Shown here in pieces: positions 33,330 through 42,109 of a stretch of DNA of 64,000 nucleotides. Numbering within the stretch: position 1 is the stretch's first letter; each line of letters opens with the position of its first letter. Source of the DNA: Enterococcus saigonensis (GTDB lineage: Bacteria > Bacillota > Bacilli > Lactobacillales > Enterococcaceae); assembly GCF_011397115.1 (NCBI RefSeq), contig NZ_AP022822.1:789001-853000 (forward strand), in the 5' to 3' direction. A program made the position numbers and the translations under genes. A model generated the notes under the pieces. The model made no database searches and was not told the origin of the DNA. It saw only the letters and a program-made list of their open reading frames with translations.

Positions 33330-34367
33330 CTAAGGCAAGCTTTTTTTTTGGCGTAACTTCAAGATGTAAGCTAATAAAATAAATATTACGATAAGGCAGA
33401 TCGCAATAATACCATACAGCCAGACAGACCTTTTTTCTTTTGGAACACGAACAGCTTTTTTATTTAATGTTTCATCTTTTTGATCAATTTTAAAATCTTT
33501 GGCTAATTTCCACTTTTTGCCAGAGCTATCTTGTAAAAGAACAGTTAAAGTATAGTTTCCGGATTTTAAAGGTGTATTTTTCCATGAAAGAGGTAAATTA
33601 AAAGTACAACGTGGAGCAAAAGAGACTTTTTTTATTACTTCTTGGATTTTGTCTTTTTGATTTTTCTTGGTAACATAGGCATCCATGTCGAGCCGGCTCA
33701 GCAACACAGCTTTGGGATTTTCTAATGTTGCAAATAACGTAAGGTAGCCGTTATCAAGTCCTGGTTTCACCTTGGCAAGTAGTAGTTGTGGTGCGATGTT
33801 GACTTCGTTTTCTATAAGCTTTACACCAATGGTATAAGCAAACTTATTGGTCAACTGAAGTCCATCTTTTTTTTCATCATTTTTCTTTTCAATTTCATAA
33901 AGGTAGAATCCACCTAAAATCGTACCATTAAACCCTTTTTTCGGTATAGTTAGCTGAAAAGATATTTTTTTTGTTTCGCCTTTTTTCAGTGTTACAACTT
34001 GAGATGGGCTTATCATATCTTTGAAAGTAGGTCCGCCTAAAAGTTTTTGATTAGGATCAGAATAATCTAAAGCGCCATTTTTATTGGTACATCCATTATT
34101 GGCTTCTATTTTTACAGTAACTGTTTTCTCACTAGTATTTTTCAAACGCAACTGCAAAGCTTGCTTACTACCCGCAACTACTTTTAAATCGTAATAGCTT
34201 GCTTGAGATTGTTGATTATCCGGTAAAATGGCTTCAGCTTGAAAGCTTACATAGTTTTTAGATGCTATGACTTTTGAAGGAAAAGTAAACCAGATGATGG
34301 TGATAAAACTAAGAAAAAAGATGGGCTTGAAAAGCGCCCACCTTTTAAAGTTATTACATTGGTGCAT
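33330..34367 (-). CDS. WxL-interacting protein, DUF916-DUF3324
   Basis: A 345-residue membrane-anchored protein. A signal or anchor lies at residues 10-35. The DUF916 domain follows (about 40-160, VSFQAEAILPDNQQSQASYY), then the DUF3324 domain (about 170-300, TIGVKLIENEVNIAPQLLLA). A C-terminal membrane helix (YGIIAICLIVIFILLAYIL) and basic tail close the protein. Proteins of this type bind WxL proteins and peptidoglycan. The start overlaps the end of the small WxL gene by 14 bases and lacks a good ribosome site, so translation is coupled. Confidence 0.9.
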   Translation of the reverse strand: MHQCNNFKRWALFKPIFFLSFITIIWFTFPSKVIASKNYVSFQAEAILPDNQQSQASYYDLKVVAGSKQALQLRLKNTSEKTVTVKIEANNGCTNKNGALDYSDPNQKLLGGPTFKDMISPSQVVTLKKGETKKISFQLTIPKKGFNGTILGGFYLYEIEKKNDEKKDGLQLTNKFAYTIGVKLIENEVNIAPQLLLAKVKPGLDNGYLTLFATLENPKAVLLSRLDMDAYVTKKNQKDKIQEVIKKVSFAPRCTFNLPLSWKNTPLKSGNYTLTVLLQDSSGKKWKLAKDFKIDQKDETLNKKAVRVPKEKRSVWLYGIIAICLIVIFILLAYILKLRQKKSLP

Positions 34368-35019
34368 CGGTTAATCCCCATGTCAAACTAGCAGTATAGG
34401 CTTGTGCTTCTACGCCTGCTTGTGGTACAAATAATTTTACTTTTTCGTTGTGCCCTTTTTTTCCTTCAAATAATGTCGCCCAGGCACCAGCACCTTGTCC
34501 TTTTTCAGCAACCATGACCGGTTGAAAGGATTGATTCAAATCAATTCTTTCTGAACTAATGGTTGGAGGAGTGGAAGTATTCTTTTGTGTCACTACTTTA
34601 CCATTCATAAAACTTAATTGAGCACCTTTTAACGGCTTTTGATTTTTTGCACCTTTAAATTCAGAAACTGAAACTGATAATGTCCAACCTTTCATATCAC
34701 CGCGAGTATCATTTACTTGAACAAAAGGTCGCTGGTTTTGAGCATAGTAGGTAGTATCATTGGGTTGTATTTCTTGACTTCCAAAACTAATACTTGAAGC
34801 AAATGGAATCGTAAGAGCACCTGTTGCGCCGGTTTCTGGTGTTTCATCTGTGTCGCCTGTAGGATCAACAACGGGTTTTACGTTTGTACCAGAACCTGGT
34901 TGTAGTGTCACATCGGCCTCATTGGTTACGAGAGTATTGTCTGCGGCAAATACTGTTGGTGTAGCAACAGATAAAATCAAAGTACTAAAAGTAAGTGATG
35001 CTAAAATTTTCTTTTTCAT
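34354..35019 (-). CDS. Small WxL-domain surface protein
   Basis: A 221-residue secreted protein starting MKKKILASLTFSTLILSVAT after AGGAGG; the signal peptide ends TVFAAD. A short TGDTDETPETGATG linker leads to a WxL domain that fills the rest, beginning LTIPFASSISFGSQEI and ending LTWGLTDAPM. It is the first gene of the operon. Upstream bases 35020-35275 hold the divergent promoters of this operon and of the DsrE-like gene. I could not fix the -10/-35 boxes. Confidence 0.9.
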   Translation of the reverse strand: MKKKILASLTFSTLILSVATPTVFAADNTLVTNEADVTLQPGSGTNVKPVVDPTGDTDETPETGATGALTIPFASSISFGSQEIQPNDTTYYAQNQRPFVQVNDTRGDMKGWTLSVSVSEFKGAKNQKPLKGAQLSFMNGKVVTQKNTSTPPTISSERIDLNQSFQPVMVAEKGQGAGAWATLFEGKKGHNEKVKLFVPQAGVEAQAYTASLTWGLTDAPM

Positions 35020-35275
35020 TTTAACTTTTCCTCCTAAATTTTTTAGTCTTTTTAGACCTATTAATATTTTTACATTCAAAAAATAAAAGCGTAATAGCAA
35101 AAAAATTCCAATATTTAGAAAAAAAATAAAAGTACTTTAAAAAAATTGAAATATACAGGAAAAAATGTGAAATGCATCACTTTTTTTGTTGCAAATTAGA
35201 GGTATTTAAGATTTGTTAATGAACGTGGTATAGTAAGGATAATAGATTTAACGTTGTTAAAAAGGAGTAGTTAAA

Positions 35276-35590
35276 ATGAAAGTTGTATTTCATGTAGATG
35301 AAGTTGAAAAGTGGCAAGAAGCAACACGAAATATTCAGAATTTACTTAACTTAGTGCAAGACGCTGAAATTGTTTTAGTGGCAAATGGCAGCGGAGTTCA
35401 AAGCTATCAATTGGAACATGCCCAAAAGTTTATTTCCAAATATCCGAATGTTTCCTTTCATGCTTGTAAAAATGCTTTAAAAGCATTTTTAATGGAAAAT
35501 GCAGTTCCTGAGGGAGTAACAGTTGTATCTGCAGGAGTTTTAGATTTAATTCAATTACAAGAAGCTGGATTTACTTATATCAAACCATAA
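35276..35590 (+). CDS. DsrE-family protein
   Basis: A 104-residue protein with the DsrE/DsrF-like fold (VVFHVDEVEKWQEATRNIQN, then ILVANGSGV-type core and VSAGVLDLIQLQEAGFTYIK). Members with a cysteine in HACKNAL carry sulphur or act in redox chemistry; this one has such a cysteine near residue 64. AAAGGAG precedes the ATG. It stands alone, and its function is not known. Confidence 0.75.
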   Translation: MKVVFHVDEVEKWQEATRNIQNLLNLVQDAEIVLVANGSGVQSYQLEHAQKFISKYPNVSFHACKNALKAFLMENAVPEGVTVVSAGVLDLIQLQEAGFTYIKP

Positions 35591-35672
35591 TAGAAGTGTA
35601 GGGACGTATGAACTCTTAGTCACTATAAGTAAAGTTCACTACAATAACTAAAAAGACAGTTGGAGAAAGAAA

Positions 35673-36659
35673 ATGAAAAAAATAACCATCAATGAGGTTG
35701 CCCAAGAAGCAGGGGTATCAAAGACGACCATTTCGCGCTTTTTAAATCATAATTACGGCAATATGTCTAAAGAAACCAAAGCAAGAATTGAAGAAGTCAT
35801 CAAACGCCTTGGTTATAGACCAAGTAAACAAGCACAAGCATTAAAATCAAAACACAGTTACTTGATAGGCGTTGTGGTGGCGGATATCTCAAATATGTAT
35901 TCTTCATTATTACTGAAAGGAATTGGGTCAATTCTTGAAAAAAATGGCTATCAAATGATTATTATGGATGCAAGTAACTCGATTACAAAGGAAAAAGAAT
36001 TACTACAACGATTACTTGATCAGAGTGTTGAAGGAATTATTTTGCAGCCATCTTCACGTCAGTCAGAACAATATGAATTTATCAATAAATTTAATATTCC
36101 ATTATTATTAGTAGATCGTCAAACGGAACCAGAAGAATGGACTTCTGTTTTGACAAACAATGTTGCTGCTACAAAAGAAGTAGTAAATAAAGCCTTGCAA
36201 AAAGGTTATGAGGATTTTTTTGTTCTTAGTGAACCGATAAAAAATGTCAGCACTCGGGAAGTACGTTCGCAAACGGTTATTCAGAGTGTTTTAAAAGCGG
36301 GTAAACAAGTTCAAGTAATTGAAGCCAATAGTAAAGAAGAACTAAAAAGTGTGATTGAAGCGATTCTTCTGAAACCAAAAAAAAAGCTACTATTTGCTTC
36401 AAATGGTCGCATTTTAATGGATAGTTTAGCCATTTTGATTAATCAAACGATTACTATGCCCGATGTAATAGGAATTACAGGTTTTGATGATTGGAGTTTA
36501 ACAGAATTGGTGGGTCCAGGTATTACAAGTATCGAACAACCTTCACGAAAAATTGGAGAAATCGCAGCAGAAGAGTTACTAACTATATTGCGGAATGGAA
36601 ACAAAAATGTGACAGAAATTATTGTGCCTTCTACAATTCGTTGGCGCAAATCTGTTTAA
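35673..36659 (+). CDS. LacI-family repressor of the sugar-acid operon (KdgR-like)
   Basis: A 328-residue protein. The LacI helix-turn-helix is at residues 2-50 (ITINEVAQEAGVSKTTISRF) with the hinge RPSKQAQALKS. The periplasmic-binding-like core follows and ends GITGFDDWSLTELVGPGITS. It lies directly upstream of the operon with matching operators (AGAAACCGGTTT) and is the obvious repressor. One operator sits in its own terminator palindrome. The inducer is probably a sugar acid such as 2-keto-3-deoxygluconate, by analogy with KdgR. Confidence 0.88.
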   Translation: MKKITINEVAQEAGVSKTTISRFLNHNYGNMSKETKARIEEVIKRLGYRPSKQAQALKSKHSYLIGVVVADISNMYSSLLLKGIGSILEKNGYQMIIMDASNSITKEKELLQRLLDQSVEGIILQPSSRQSEQYEFINKFNIPLLLVDRQTEPEEWTSVLTNNVAATKEVVNKALQKGYEDFFVLSEPIKNVSTREVRSQTVIQSVLKAGKQVQVIEANSKEELKSVIEAILLKPKKKLLFASNGRILMDSLAILINQTITMPDVIGITGFDDWSLTELVGPGITSIEQPSRKIGEIAAEELLTILRNGNKNVTEIIVPSTIRWRKSV

Positions 36660-36694
36660 TTTAAGTTTTTTTTTAAAGAAGATGACAAAGAAAA

Positions 36695-36726
36695 CAGCCT
36701 CTTAGAAACCGGTTTCTAAGAGGCTG
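36695..36726. terminator. Perfect 32-base palindrome: terminator plus operator
   Basis: CAGCCTCTTAGAAACC is followed without spacer by its exact complement, then TTCTTTTT. The centre, AGAAACCGGTTTCT, is the same LacI-type operator found twice in the operon promoter. It can act both as the terminator of the repressor gene and as an extra binding site 80 bases from the promoter operator. Confidence 0.75.
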
Positions 36727-36771
36727 TTCTTTTTATTCAGTTTTGAATGTTGTTTTTTAATAATGTAACCG

Positions 36772-36823
36772 TTGACATTTTTTAGAAACCGGTTTACTAT
36801 CTGTATATAGAAACCGGTTAACT
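36772..36823 (+). promoter_or_regulatory. Promoter and two operators of the sugar-acid operon
   Basis: TTGACA (36772-36777) and TACTAT (36795-36800) with a 17-base spacer. Operators AGAAACCGGTTTAC (from 36784) and AGAAACCGGTTAAC (from 36810) overlap the -10 box and the start of transcription. Their centres are 25 bases apart. Repressor binding would block initiation. Confidence 0.85.
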
Positions 36824-36842
36824 AATTGAAAGGATGGGCTTT

Positions 36843-37583
36843 ATGGAGAAAAATAAAATCGTACTTAACTTCTTAGCTTTTGCAAAAAAAATTGAGAATG
36901 GTGCTCAACAAAATGAATTATTCGCACAAATAGCTGCTCTAGGATTTCAAGCGGTAGAAATCCGCAGAGAATATTTTAAAGATATCACAAAAGAAATTCC
37001 GCTGATTAAAAAAGAAGCGGAACGTCTACAACTTGAATTATTTTATAGTGTACCAGATGAAGTCTATATTAACGGTGAAGTAAATCCTAAATTAAAGAGA
37101 TATATAGACGAAGCAAATAGTATGGGTGTTAAACAGATTAAATGGAATATCGGAGATTTTACAGGTGAGCTACATTTGAAAGAAATGAAAGCGCTTGTTG
37201 ACAAGGGCGTAGCAATTACAATTGAAAATGATCAAACCCAAACCTCGGGGACTATTGCAGCAATAAAAAAATATATGACTGCTGTAAAAGCAACAGATTT
37301 AGGTATTGGTTATGTCTATGATTTAGGCAACTGGCGTTTTGTGGGTCAAGATGAAGTCAAAGCAGCTGAAGAATTAGCAGAATATGTGCATTACATTCAC
37401 GTCAAAGATGTTCGTTATGAAAATGATCAACCACAAGCAACAGGATTAGATCACGGTGTTATTGATTGGCGCAAAGTACTAGGTATTTTACCAGCTAATC
37501 TTCCGATTGCTATTGAATATCCAACTACTACTGATGAAGAAATCCTTGAAGCAAAATTACTTTTAGAGGAGGAAGTAAAATGA
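36843..37583 (+). CDS. TIM-barrel sugar-phosphate isomerase/epimerase-like protein
   Basis: A 246-residue AP-endonuclease-2-like TIM barrel. Conserved acidic and histidine ligands are visible in IEIRREYF-type, ITIENDQTQ, YVHYIHVKDV and IAIEYPTTTDEE segments. These proteins isomerise or epimerise keto sugars or sugar acids with a metal ion. ATG 36843 is preferred over 36834 because GAAAGG then has normal spacing. It is the first gene of the operon and overlaps the next by 4 bases. The substrate is unknown. Confidence 0.78.
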   Translation: MEKNKIVLNFLAFAKKIENGAQQNELFAQIAALGFQAVEIRREYFKDITKEIPLIKKEAERLQLELFYSVPDEVYINGEVNPKLKRYIDEANSMGVKQIKWNIGDFTGELHLKEMKALVDKGVAITIENDQTQTSGTIAAIKKYMTAVKATDLGIGYVYDLGNWRFVGQDEVKAAEELAEYVHYIHVKDVRYENDQPQATGLDHGVIDWRKVLGILPANLPIAIEYPTTTDEEILEAKLLLEEEVK

Positions 37584-37825
37584 GTGAACAACAAACAAAA
37601 ATAGATGCCGAAAAATTTGCTTATCATTTCATGGACACGATTAATCGTCCAGACATTAATACAGAAAGCATGGAAGGGGCAGCCAAAGAGGCATTAGCTG
37701 CTTACTTAACAGCTTATTATTTAATTCAAAAATTTAATCATTTAGAAAATGATTTCTTTATCGAAGACCATAAGAAACCCGTTTCAAATTATCAACGTAT
37801 TTTAAGTGAATTAAACAAATATTAG
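37580..37825 (+). CDS. Unknown 81-residue protein of the sugar-acid operon
   Basis: A soluble, mostly helical 81-residue protein (EKFAYHFMDTINRPDINTES and EALAAYLTAYYLIQKFNHLE). The start overlaps the preceding stop (ATGA). It has no signal peptide, membrane segment or metal motif, and I recognise no family. Its tight place between the isomerase and the permease suggests a regulatory or scaffold role in the same pathway. Confidence 0.7.
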   Translation: MSEQQTKIDAEKFAYHFMDTINRPDINTESMEGAAKEALAAYLTAYYLIQKFNHLENDFFIEDHKKPVSNYQRILSELNKY

Positions 37826-37837
37826 GAGGCGTAAAAA

Positions 37838-39109
37838 ATGGGTGGCGCAATAACTGGAATTTTACTTGCATTAACCTTTATCGTTTTTGTCATTTACGCC
37901 ATGAAAGGCGGAAACTTGACCGTTGGCTTCTTCGTCATGGCAGTTTTATGGACGATTATTGGCTTGGTTCCTTTTAACCAAGCAATTAAAGAAATTTTTA
38001 CTGAACCTGTTTTAAATTACGGAAAAACAGCAGCTTATATTATTTTTGGTTCTTGGTTTGGACGAGTGCTAGTAGATACAGGTATTGCAGGCAGTATTAG
38101 CCGCCGAACAGAAAAAGTAGGAAAGAAAAGTCCTGTATTAGCAACAATTTTAATTGCTTTTGTAATCGCTTTAATATTCACCAGTTCTTATGGTGTTGGG
38201 TCAGCAATTGCAGTCGGTGTAATCTTATTTCCAATTATGTTCTCTATTGGGGTACCACGAAATATTGCGGTTTCAGTTTTTACAATTGCAATTGGTGCGG
38301 CTATGTATGTTAACAATGTTTTATTCGTTCAATTTCAAGTATTTTTCCCTAAAGTAGCTTGGGGCCCTCATTATCAGCGCTTTGGTTTTGTCGCAATGGG
38401 GATTCAGATGGTTATCTTAGTATTATTTATTTTATTTAATGCAAAAAAAATACGAAACGGAAAGCCTGAAATTATTGAAAGTAGTAGTGAAGAGGAAATT
38501 GTAGAAGTACCAATCTGGACCTATATTTTGCCAGTATTACCTGTGGCTTTAAGTATTTTTGCTAAATGGGATGCAGTACCAGCTTTGCTTCTTTCAACGA
38601 TTATTGCTTTTGCCGCAACCGGTAATATGAAAAAGTATACGAAATTTGTCATGATGATGAATGAAACTGCAAAACATGCAATTAGTGATATCGCTGGCTT
38701 GCTGATTATGTTGTTTGTCTTGACGATGTTTCAATCTGCAGCAGTTCATGCAATGTCTGGCTTTACGAGTGTTTTCCAACAAATTATTCCAGATAGTAAA
38801 CTGGCTCTAATTATTATTGTAGCAGTTATTGCACCACTTTCTTATTTCCGTGGACCGCTGATGCTTTATGGTGCAGGTGCTGCTACGGCGGCAATTTTAG
38901 TGGGAACGGGGATGTTTGATCAATATTTCTTATACGGTTTACTTGTGGTCCCTTCAATGATGGGTGTGTCTGCTTGTATTACGCAATCTTGGAACTTATG
39001 GTCAGTTCAATATGCAGGTCTAGATACAAAAACATTCTTATTAACAGGTCTGCCGTGGGCATGGGCTGCGACGGTTTTAAACTTAATTGCAGCTTACATT
39101 TTACTTTAA
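37838..39109 (+). CDS. Sugar-acid permease, GntP/CitMHS-like
   Basis: A 423-residue membrane protein with 11-12 predicted helices. The pattern FTSSYGVGSAIAVGVILFPI and the two symmetrical halves fit the ion-transporter superfamily with GntP and CitMHS members, which import gluconate or citrate with protons. In this operon it should import the sugar acid that the downstream kinase and aldolase consume. AGGAGG precedes the ATG. The family call is moderate. Confidence 0.72.
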   Translation: MGGAITGILLALTFIVFVIYAMKGGNLTVGFFVMAVLWTIIGLVPFNQAIKEIFTEPVLNYGKTAAYIIFGSWFGRVLVDTGIAGSISRRTEKVGKKSPVLATILIAFVIALIFTSSYGVGSAIAVGVILFPIMFSIGVPRNIAVSVFTIAIGAAMYVNNVLFVQFQVFFPKVAWGPHYQRFGFVAMGIQMVILVLFILFNAKKIRNGKPEIIESSSEEEIVEVPIWTYILPVLPVALSIFAKWDAVPALLLSTIIAFAATGNMKKYTKFVMMMNETAKHAISDIAGLLIMLFVLTMFQSAAVHAMSGFTSVFQQIIPDSKLALIIIVAVIAPLSYFRGPLMLYGAGAATAAILVGTGMFDQYFLYGLLVVPSMMGVSACITQSWNLWSVQYAGLDTKTFLLTGLPWAWAATVLNLIAAYILL

Positions 39110-39133
39110 AATAAAAGAAAAGAGGAATTTAAT

Positions 39134-40093
39134 ATGAGTGAATTTTTAACAATTGGTGAACCTATTGCATTGTTTGGGTCAGAAGAAGTTGATAAATCTT
39201 TAAAAGATGCTTTGCATTTTCAAAAATTTTTAGCAGGAGCAGAGGTCAATGTAGCTGTAGGGGTCGCTCGTTTAAATCACAGTAGTGAATATATTACACA
39301 AGTGGGAAAAGACCCCTTTGGTGAGTTTATTATTGATCAATTACATGAAAATAAGATTGGGACTGACTATATTTCAGAAACTGCAGATTTTTGGACAGCC
39401 TTTCAATTAAAAGATAGAGTAAGTAACGGCGATCCAAGTATTTTCTATTTTCGTAAAGGATCTGCAGCAGCTCATTTTGAAAAAGAAGTATTGGATAAAA
39501 TTGATTTTTCTGAAGTGAAAATGGCGCATTTATCCGGTATTTTTCCAGCTATTTCCCTTGAAGCGCAAGCAGCATTCCGCTATTTAATTGATCTTTTAGA
39601 AAAAAATCAAATTCGGACAACCTTTGATCCAAACTTGCGTCCGCAATTGTGGTCTAGTAAAGAAGAAATGGTAAATACAATTAATGATCTAGCTTCTCAT
39701 GCTGAAATTGTTCTACCTGGGATTAATGAAGGCGAAATTTTAATGGGCAGTCGCGATCCGGAAAAAATTGCTGACTTTTATTTAAACAATGGGTCTGCAA
39801 CAAAAACGGTAATCGTGAAATTAGGAACAGAAGGCGCTTATGTCAAAGTAAAAAGCGGTGAGAGTTTTACAGTTCCGGGTTTTAAAGTTGAAGAGGTAGT
39901 GGACACAGTGGGGGCAGGAGATGGTTTTGCTGTTGGACTAATCACTGCTTTGATGGAAGGAGAAGATTTAAAAGATGCGGTAGTCCGTGCCAATGCAATT
40001 GGTGCGATGGCTGTTCAATCTCCTGGTGACAACGATGGTTATCCCACGCCTGAACAATTGAATGAATTTTTACAAAATCAGAAGGTGAAATAA
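39134..40093 (+). CDS. PfkB-family sugar kinase, 2-keto-3-deoxygluconate kinase-like
   Basis: A 319-residue kinase. GAEVNVAVGVARLNHSSEYI is the substrate-binding N-terminal block. FDPNLRPQLW and the PfkB signature DTVGAGDGFAVGLI carry the catalytic aspartate near residue 260. The length and blocks match KdgK, which makes KDPG from KDG and ATP. A KDPG aldolase in the same operon supports this. The activity on another 2-keto sugar acid cannot be excluded. Confidence 0.85.
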   Translation: MSEFLTIGEPIALFGSEEVDKSLKDALHFQKFLAGAEVNVAVGVARLNHSSEYITQVGKDPFGEFIIDQLHENKIGTDYISETADFWTAFQLKDRVSNGDPSIFYFRKGSAAAHFEKEVLDKIDFSEVKMAHLSGIFPAISLEAQAAFRYLIDLLEKNQIRTTFDPNLRPQLWSSKEEMVNTINDLASHAEIVLPGINEGEILMGSRDPEKIADFYLNNGSATKTVIVKLGTEGAYVKVKSGESFTVPGFKVEEVVDTVGAGDGFAVGLITALMEGEDLKDAVVRANAIGAMAVQSPGDNDGYPTPEQLNEFLQNQKVK

Positions 40094-40729
40094 TTGAAAT
40101 TACAAACTGCAATTGACCGTATTTCGTTAGAAGAAGCGGAGAAATTAGCGCAACAACTTAATGGTAAAACAGATATTTTAGAGATTGGCACATCTTTAGT
40201 GAAAGATTATGGTAATGTTGCGATTGAGCGTATCCGCCAGAAATTGACTCAAACGTCTTTATTAGTCGATAGCAAAACCATTGATGAAGGAGCGTATGAG
40301 TTTAATCAAGCTTTTCATTATGGGGGTGATATTGTTACCGTAATGGGCGCGGCCTCTTATGACACGATAGCTGCTTGTTATGAAGTTGCACAAAAAGAAA
40401 ATAAGACAATGATGATTGATTTGTTGGAAGTAAGTGATGAAAAAATTGCGTCTATAAAAGATTTTCCAAAAGCAATTTATGCGTTACATCATTCGATTGA
40501 TCGTAAAGATAAAATGGAAGCTGCAGCCAGTGTAGCAGCATTTCATAGGAAATTTCCTGAGATTAAACGATTGGCAATTGCTGGGGGAATTGATTTAGAA
40601 CAAGTAAAAAAATTGGCACAACAAGATTTATTGGAAGTAGTAATTGTTGGCTCCAAAATTGTCAAAGCACAAGATCCAATTAAAGCAGTAAGTGAGTTTA
40701 TGGAGGCTATTCACAATGAAAACAATTGA
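40094..40729 (+). CDS. 3-hexulose-6-phosphate synthase / KGPDC-type decarboxylase
   Basis: A 211-residue TIM barrel of the orotidine-phosphate decarboxylase suprafamily. LEIGTSLV and the metal-binding DSKTIDEG (around residues 58-65) are present, followed by GGDIVTVMGAA and IAGGIDLEQ near the phosphate site. Members make hexulose-6-phosphate from formaldehyde and ribulose-5-phosphate, or decarboxylate 3-keto-gulonate-6-phosphate. The paired isomerase favours the first. The TTG start follows the kinase stop directly, after AAGGTG. Confidence 0.82.
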   Translation: MKLQTAIDRISLEEAEKLAQQLNGKTDILEIGTSLVKDYGNVAIERIRQKLTQTSLLVDSKTIDEGAYEFNQAFHYGGDIVTVMGAASYDTIAACYEVAQKENKTMMIDLLEVSDEKIASIKDFPKAIYALHHSIDRKDKMEAAASVAAFHRKFPEIKRLAIAGGIDLEQVKKLAQQDLLEVVIVGSKIVKAQDPIKAVSEFMEAIHNENN

Positions 40730-41258
40730 AACAATAATGACTGAAATTAATCAAGTGATGACGTTGGTTGATGAAAAACAATTGGAAAAAGTTTTACCTT
40801 TATTTCAAAAAAATAAACGTATCTTTATCATCGGTGCGGGACGAAGTGGTTTTCAAGCAAAAGGATTCGCTATGCGTTTAATGCATATTGGGTATACTGA
40901 TTTTGTCATGGGGGAAACCATCACGCCGTCAATTCAAAAAGGCGATACATGGGTAGCCATCTCAGGTTCAGGAACAACAAAAGGAATTGTGGCGGATACA
41001 CAAGCAGCAAAAAAATTAGGGTTGGATATTGTTGTTTTAACCAGTGATGCTACATCACCTTTGGCTAAATTGGCTGATAAAGTTATTGTAGTTCCTGGCG
41101 CAACGAAAACCGGTGCAGGGATTAAGTCTGTGCAACTACTATCGAGTCTTTTTGATCAAACGGTGCACATTACATTGGACGCATTAACTTTGAAATTAGC
41201 GGCACGAGATGACACGTCTAATGAAGATGCGTTACATGAACACGTTAATGTAGAGTAG
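40716..41258 (+). CDS. 6-phospho-3-hexuloisomerase (SIS domain)
   Basis: A 180-residue SIS-domain protein. FIIGAGRSGFQAKGFAMRLM is the phosphosugar site, followed by WVAISGSGTTKGIV and VVLTSDATSPLAKLAD. The length and motif GRSG fit PHI enzymes that interconvert 3-hexulose-6-phosphate and fructose-6-phosphate. The ATG at 40716 follows GGAGG and overlaps the synthase gene by 14 bases, so the two enzymes are produced together. Confidence 0.87.
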   Translation: MKTIETIMTEINQVMTLVDEKQLEKVLPLFQKNKRIFIIGAGRSGFQAKGFAMRLMHIGYTDFVMGETITPSIQKGDTWVAISGSGTTKGIVADTQAAKKLGLDIVVLTSDATSPLAKLADKVIVVPGATKTGAGIKSVQLLSSLFDQTVHITLDALTLKLAARDDTSNEDALHEHVNVE

Positions 41259-41266
41259 GAATTGTG

Positions 41267-41908
41267 ATGAAAAAAGGAGAAGTTTTAGCTCGTCTTGAAA
41301 ACACAGGGATTGTTGCAGTCATCCGAGAGAAAACACAACAACAAGCATTAGATGCAGCACGGGCAGTCGTTGCAGGAGGTATCTTTGGCTTAGAAGTAAC
41401 CTTTTCAATACCTGACGCAGCTATTGTTATTGCACAGCTTAAAGAAATATATATTGAACAAAAAAGTGTGGTTGTTGGTGCAGGAACGGTACTTGATGCA
41501 ATCACAGCCCGTATGGCAATTGTAGCGGGAGCCGAATTTATTGTAAGTCCGTCCTTTAACCAAGAAACAGCACAAGTATGTAACTTGTATCAAGTACCAT
41601 ATCTACCTGGTTGTATGACAATAACAGAAATGCAGCAAGCAATGATGAGTGGGGCAGAAATCGTGAAGTTGTTTCCAGCTAATAATTTTGACCCAGCATT
41701 TATTAAGAGTATTAAAGCGCCACTACCACAAATTAACATTATGCCAACTGGTGGAATTGATTTAGATAATCTTCTTACTTGGAAAAAAGCGGGAGCGCTA
41801 TTAGTCGGTGTTGGGGGTAACCTCTTTCAAGGTGTTGCAACAAAGGATTATACGCAAGTAAGTAAAATGGCCAGTGCCTACAGTAAAAGATGGTTTGAAA
41901 CGAAATAA
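41267..41908 (+). CDS. eda: KDPG aldolase
   Basis: A 213-residue class I aldolase. GIVAVIREKTQQQA, LEVTFSIPDA, VVGAGTVLDA, FIVSPSFN and the Schiff-base lysine in EIVKLFPANNF are all in order. It splits 2-keto-3-deoxy-6-phosphogluconate into pyruvate and glyceraldehyde-3-phosphate. It may also act on related keto-deoxy sugar phosphates. It is the last gene of the operon and is followed by an elaborate terminator. Confidence 0.9.
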   Translation: MKKGEVLARLENTGIVAVIREKTQQQALDAARAVVAGGIFGLEVTFSIPDAAIVIAQLKEIYIEQKSVVVGAGTVLDAITARMAIVAGAEFIVSPSFNQETAQVCNLYQVPYLPGCMTITEMQQAMMSGAEIVKLFPANNFDPAFIKSIKAPLPQINIMPTGGIDLDNLLTWKKAGALLVGVGGNLFQGVATKDYTQVSKMASAYSKRWFETK

Positions 41909-41923
41909 AAAGAATACGTTATA

Positions 41924-42012
41924 GACGAAAAGTTGGTAAGTTTCCCCCAACAATCAAATTTAAAAATTTGATTGTTGTTACATGGAGACATTAACTTTCC
42001 GTCTTTTTTTTT
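41924..42012. terminator. Nested cruciform terminator
   Basis: The outer stem pairs GACGAAAAGTT (41924-41934) with AACTTTCCGTC (41993-42003), with one mismatch, followed by nine T. Inside its loop is a perfect hairpin, CAACAATCAAATTT / AAATTTGATTGTTG (41948-41977), with a 2-base loop. Confidence 0.7.
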
Positions 42013-42109
42013 GGAAAAAACAACGTTTATTATTACTATTAGTTGATAAAAATGTTCAAAAAAGGAAAAGTAAATTACAATTAGAGTAAGAAAAATGAGG
42101 AGGGGTAAA

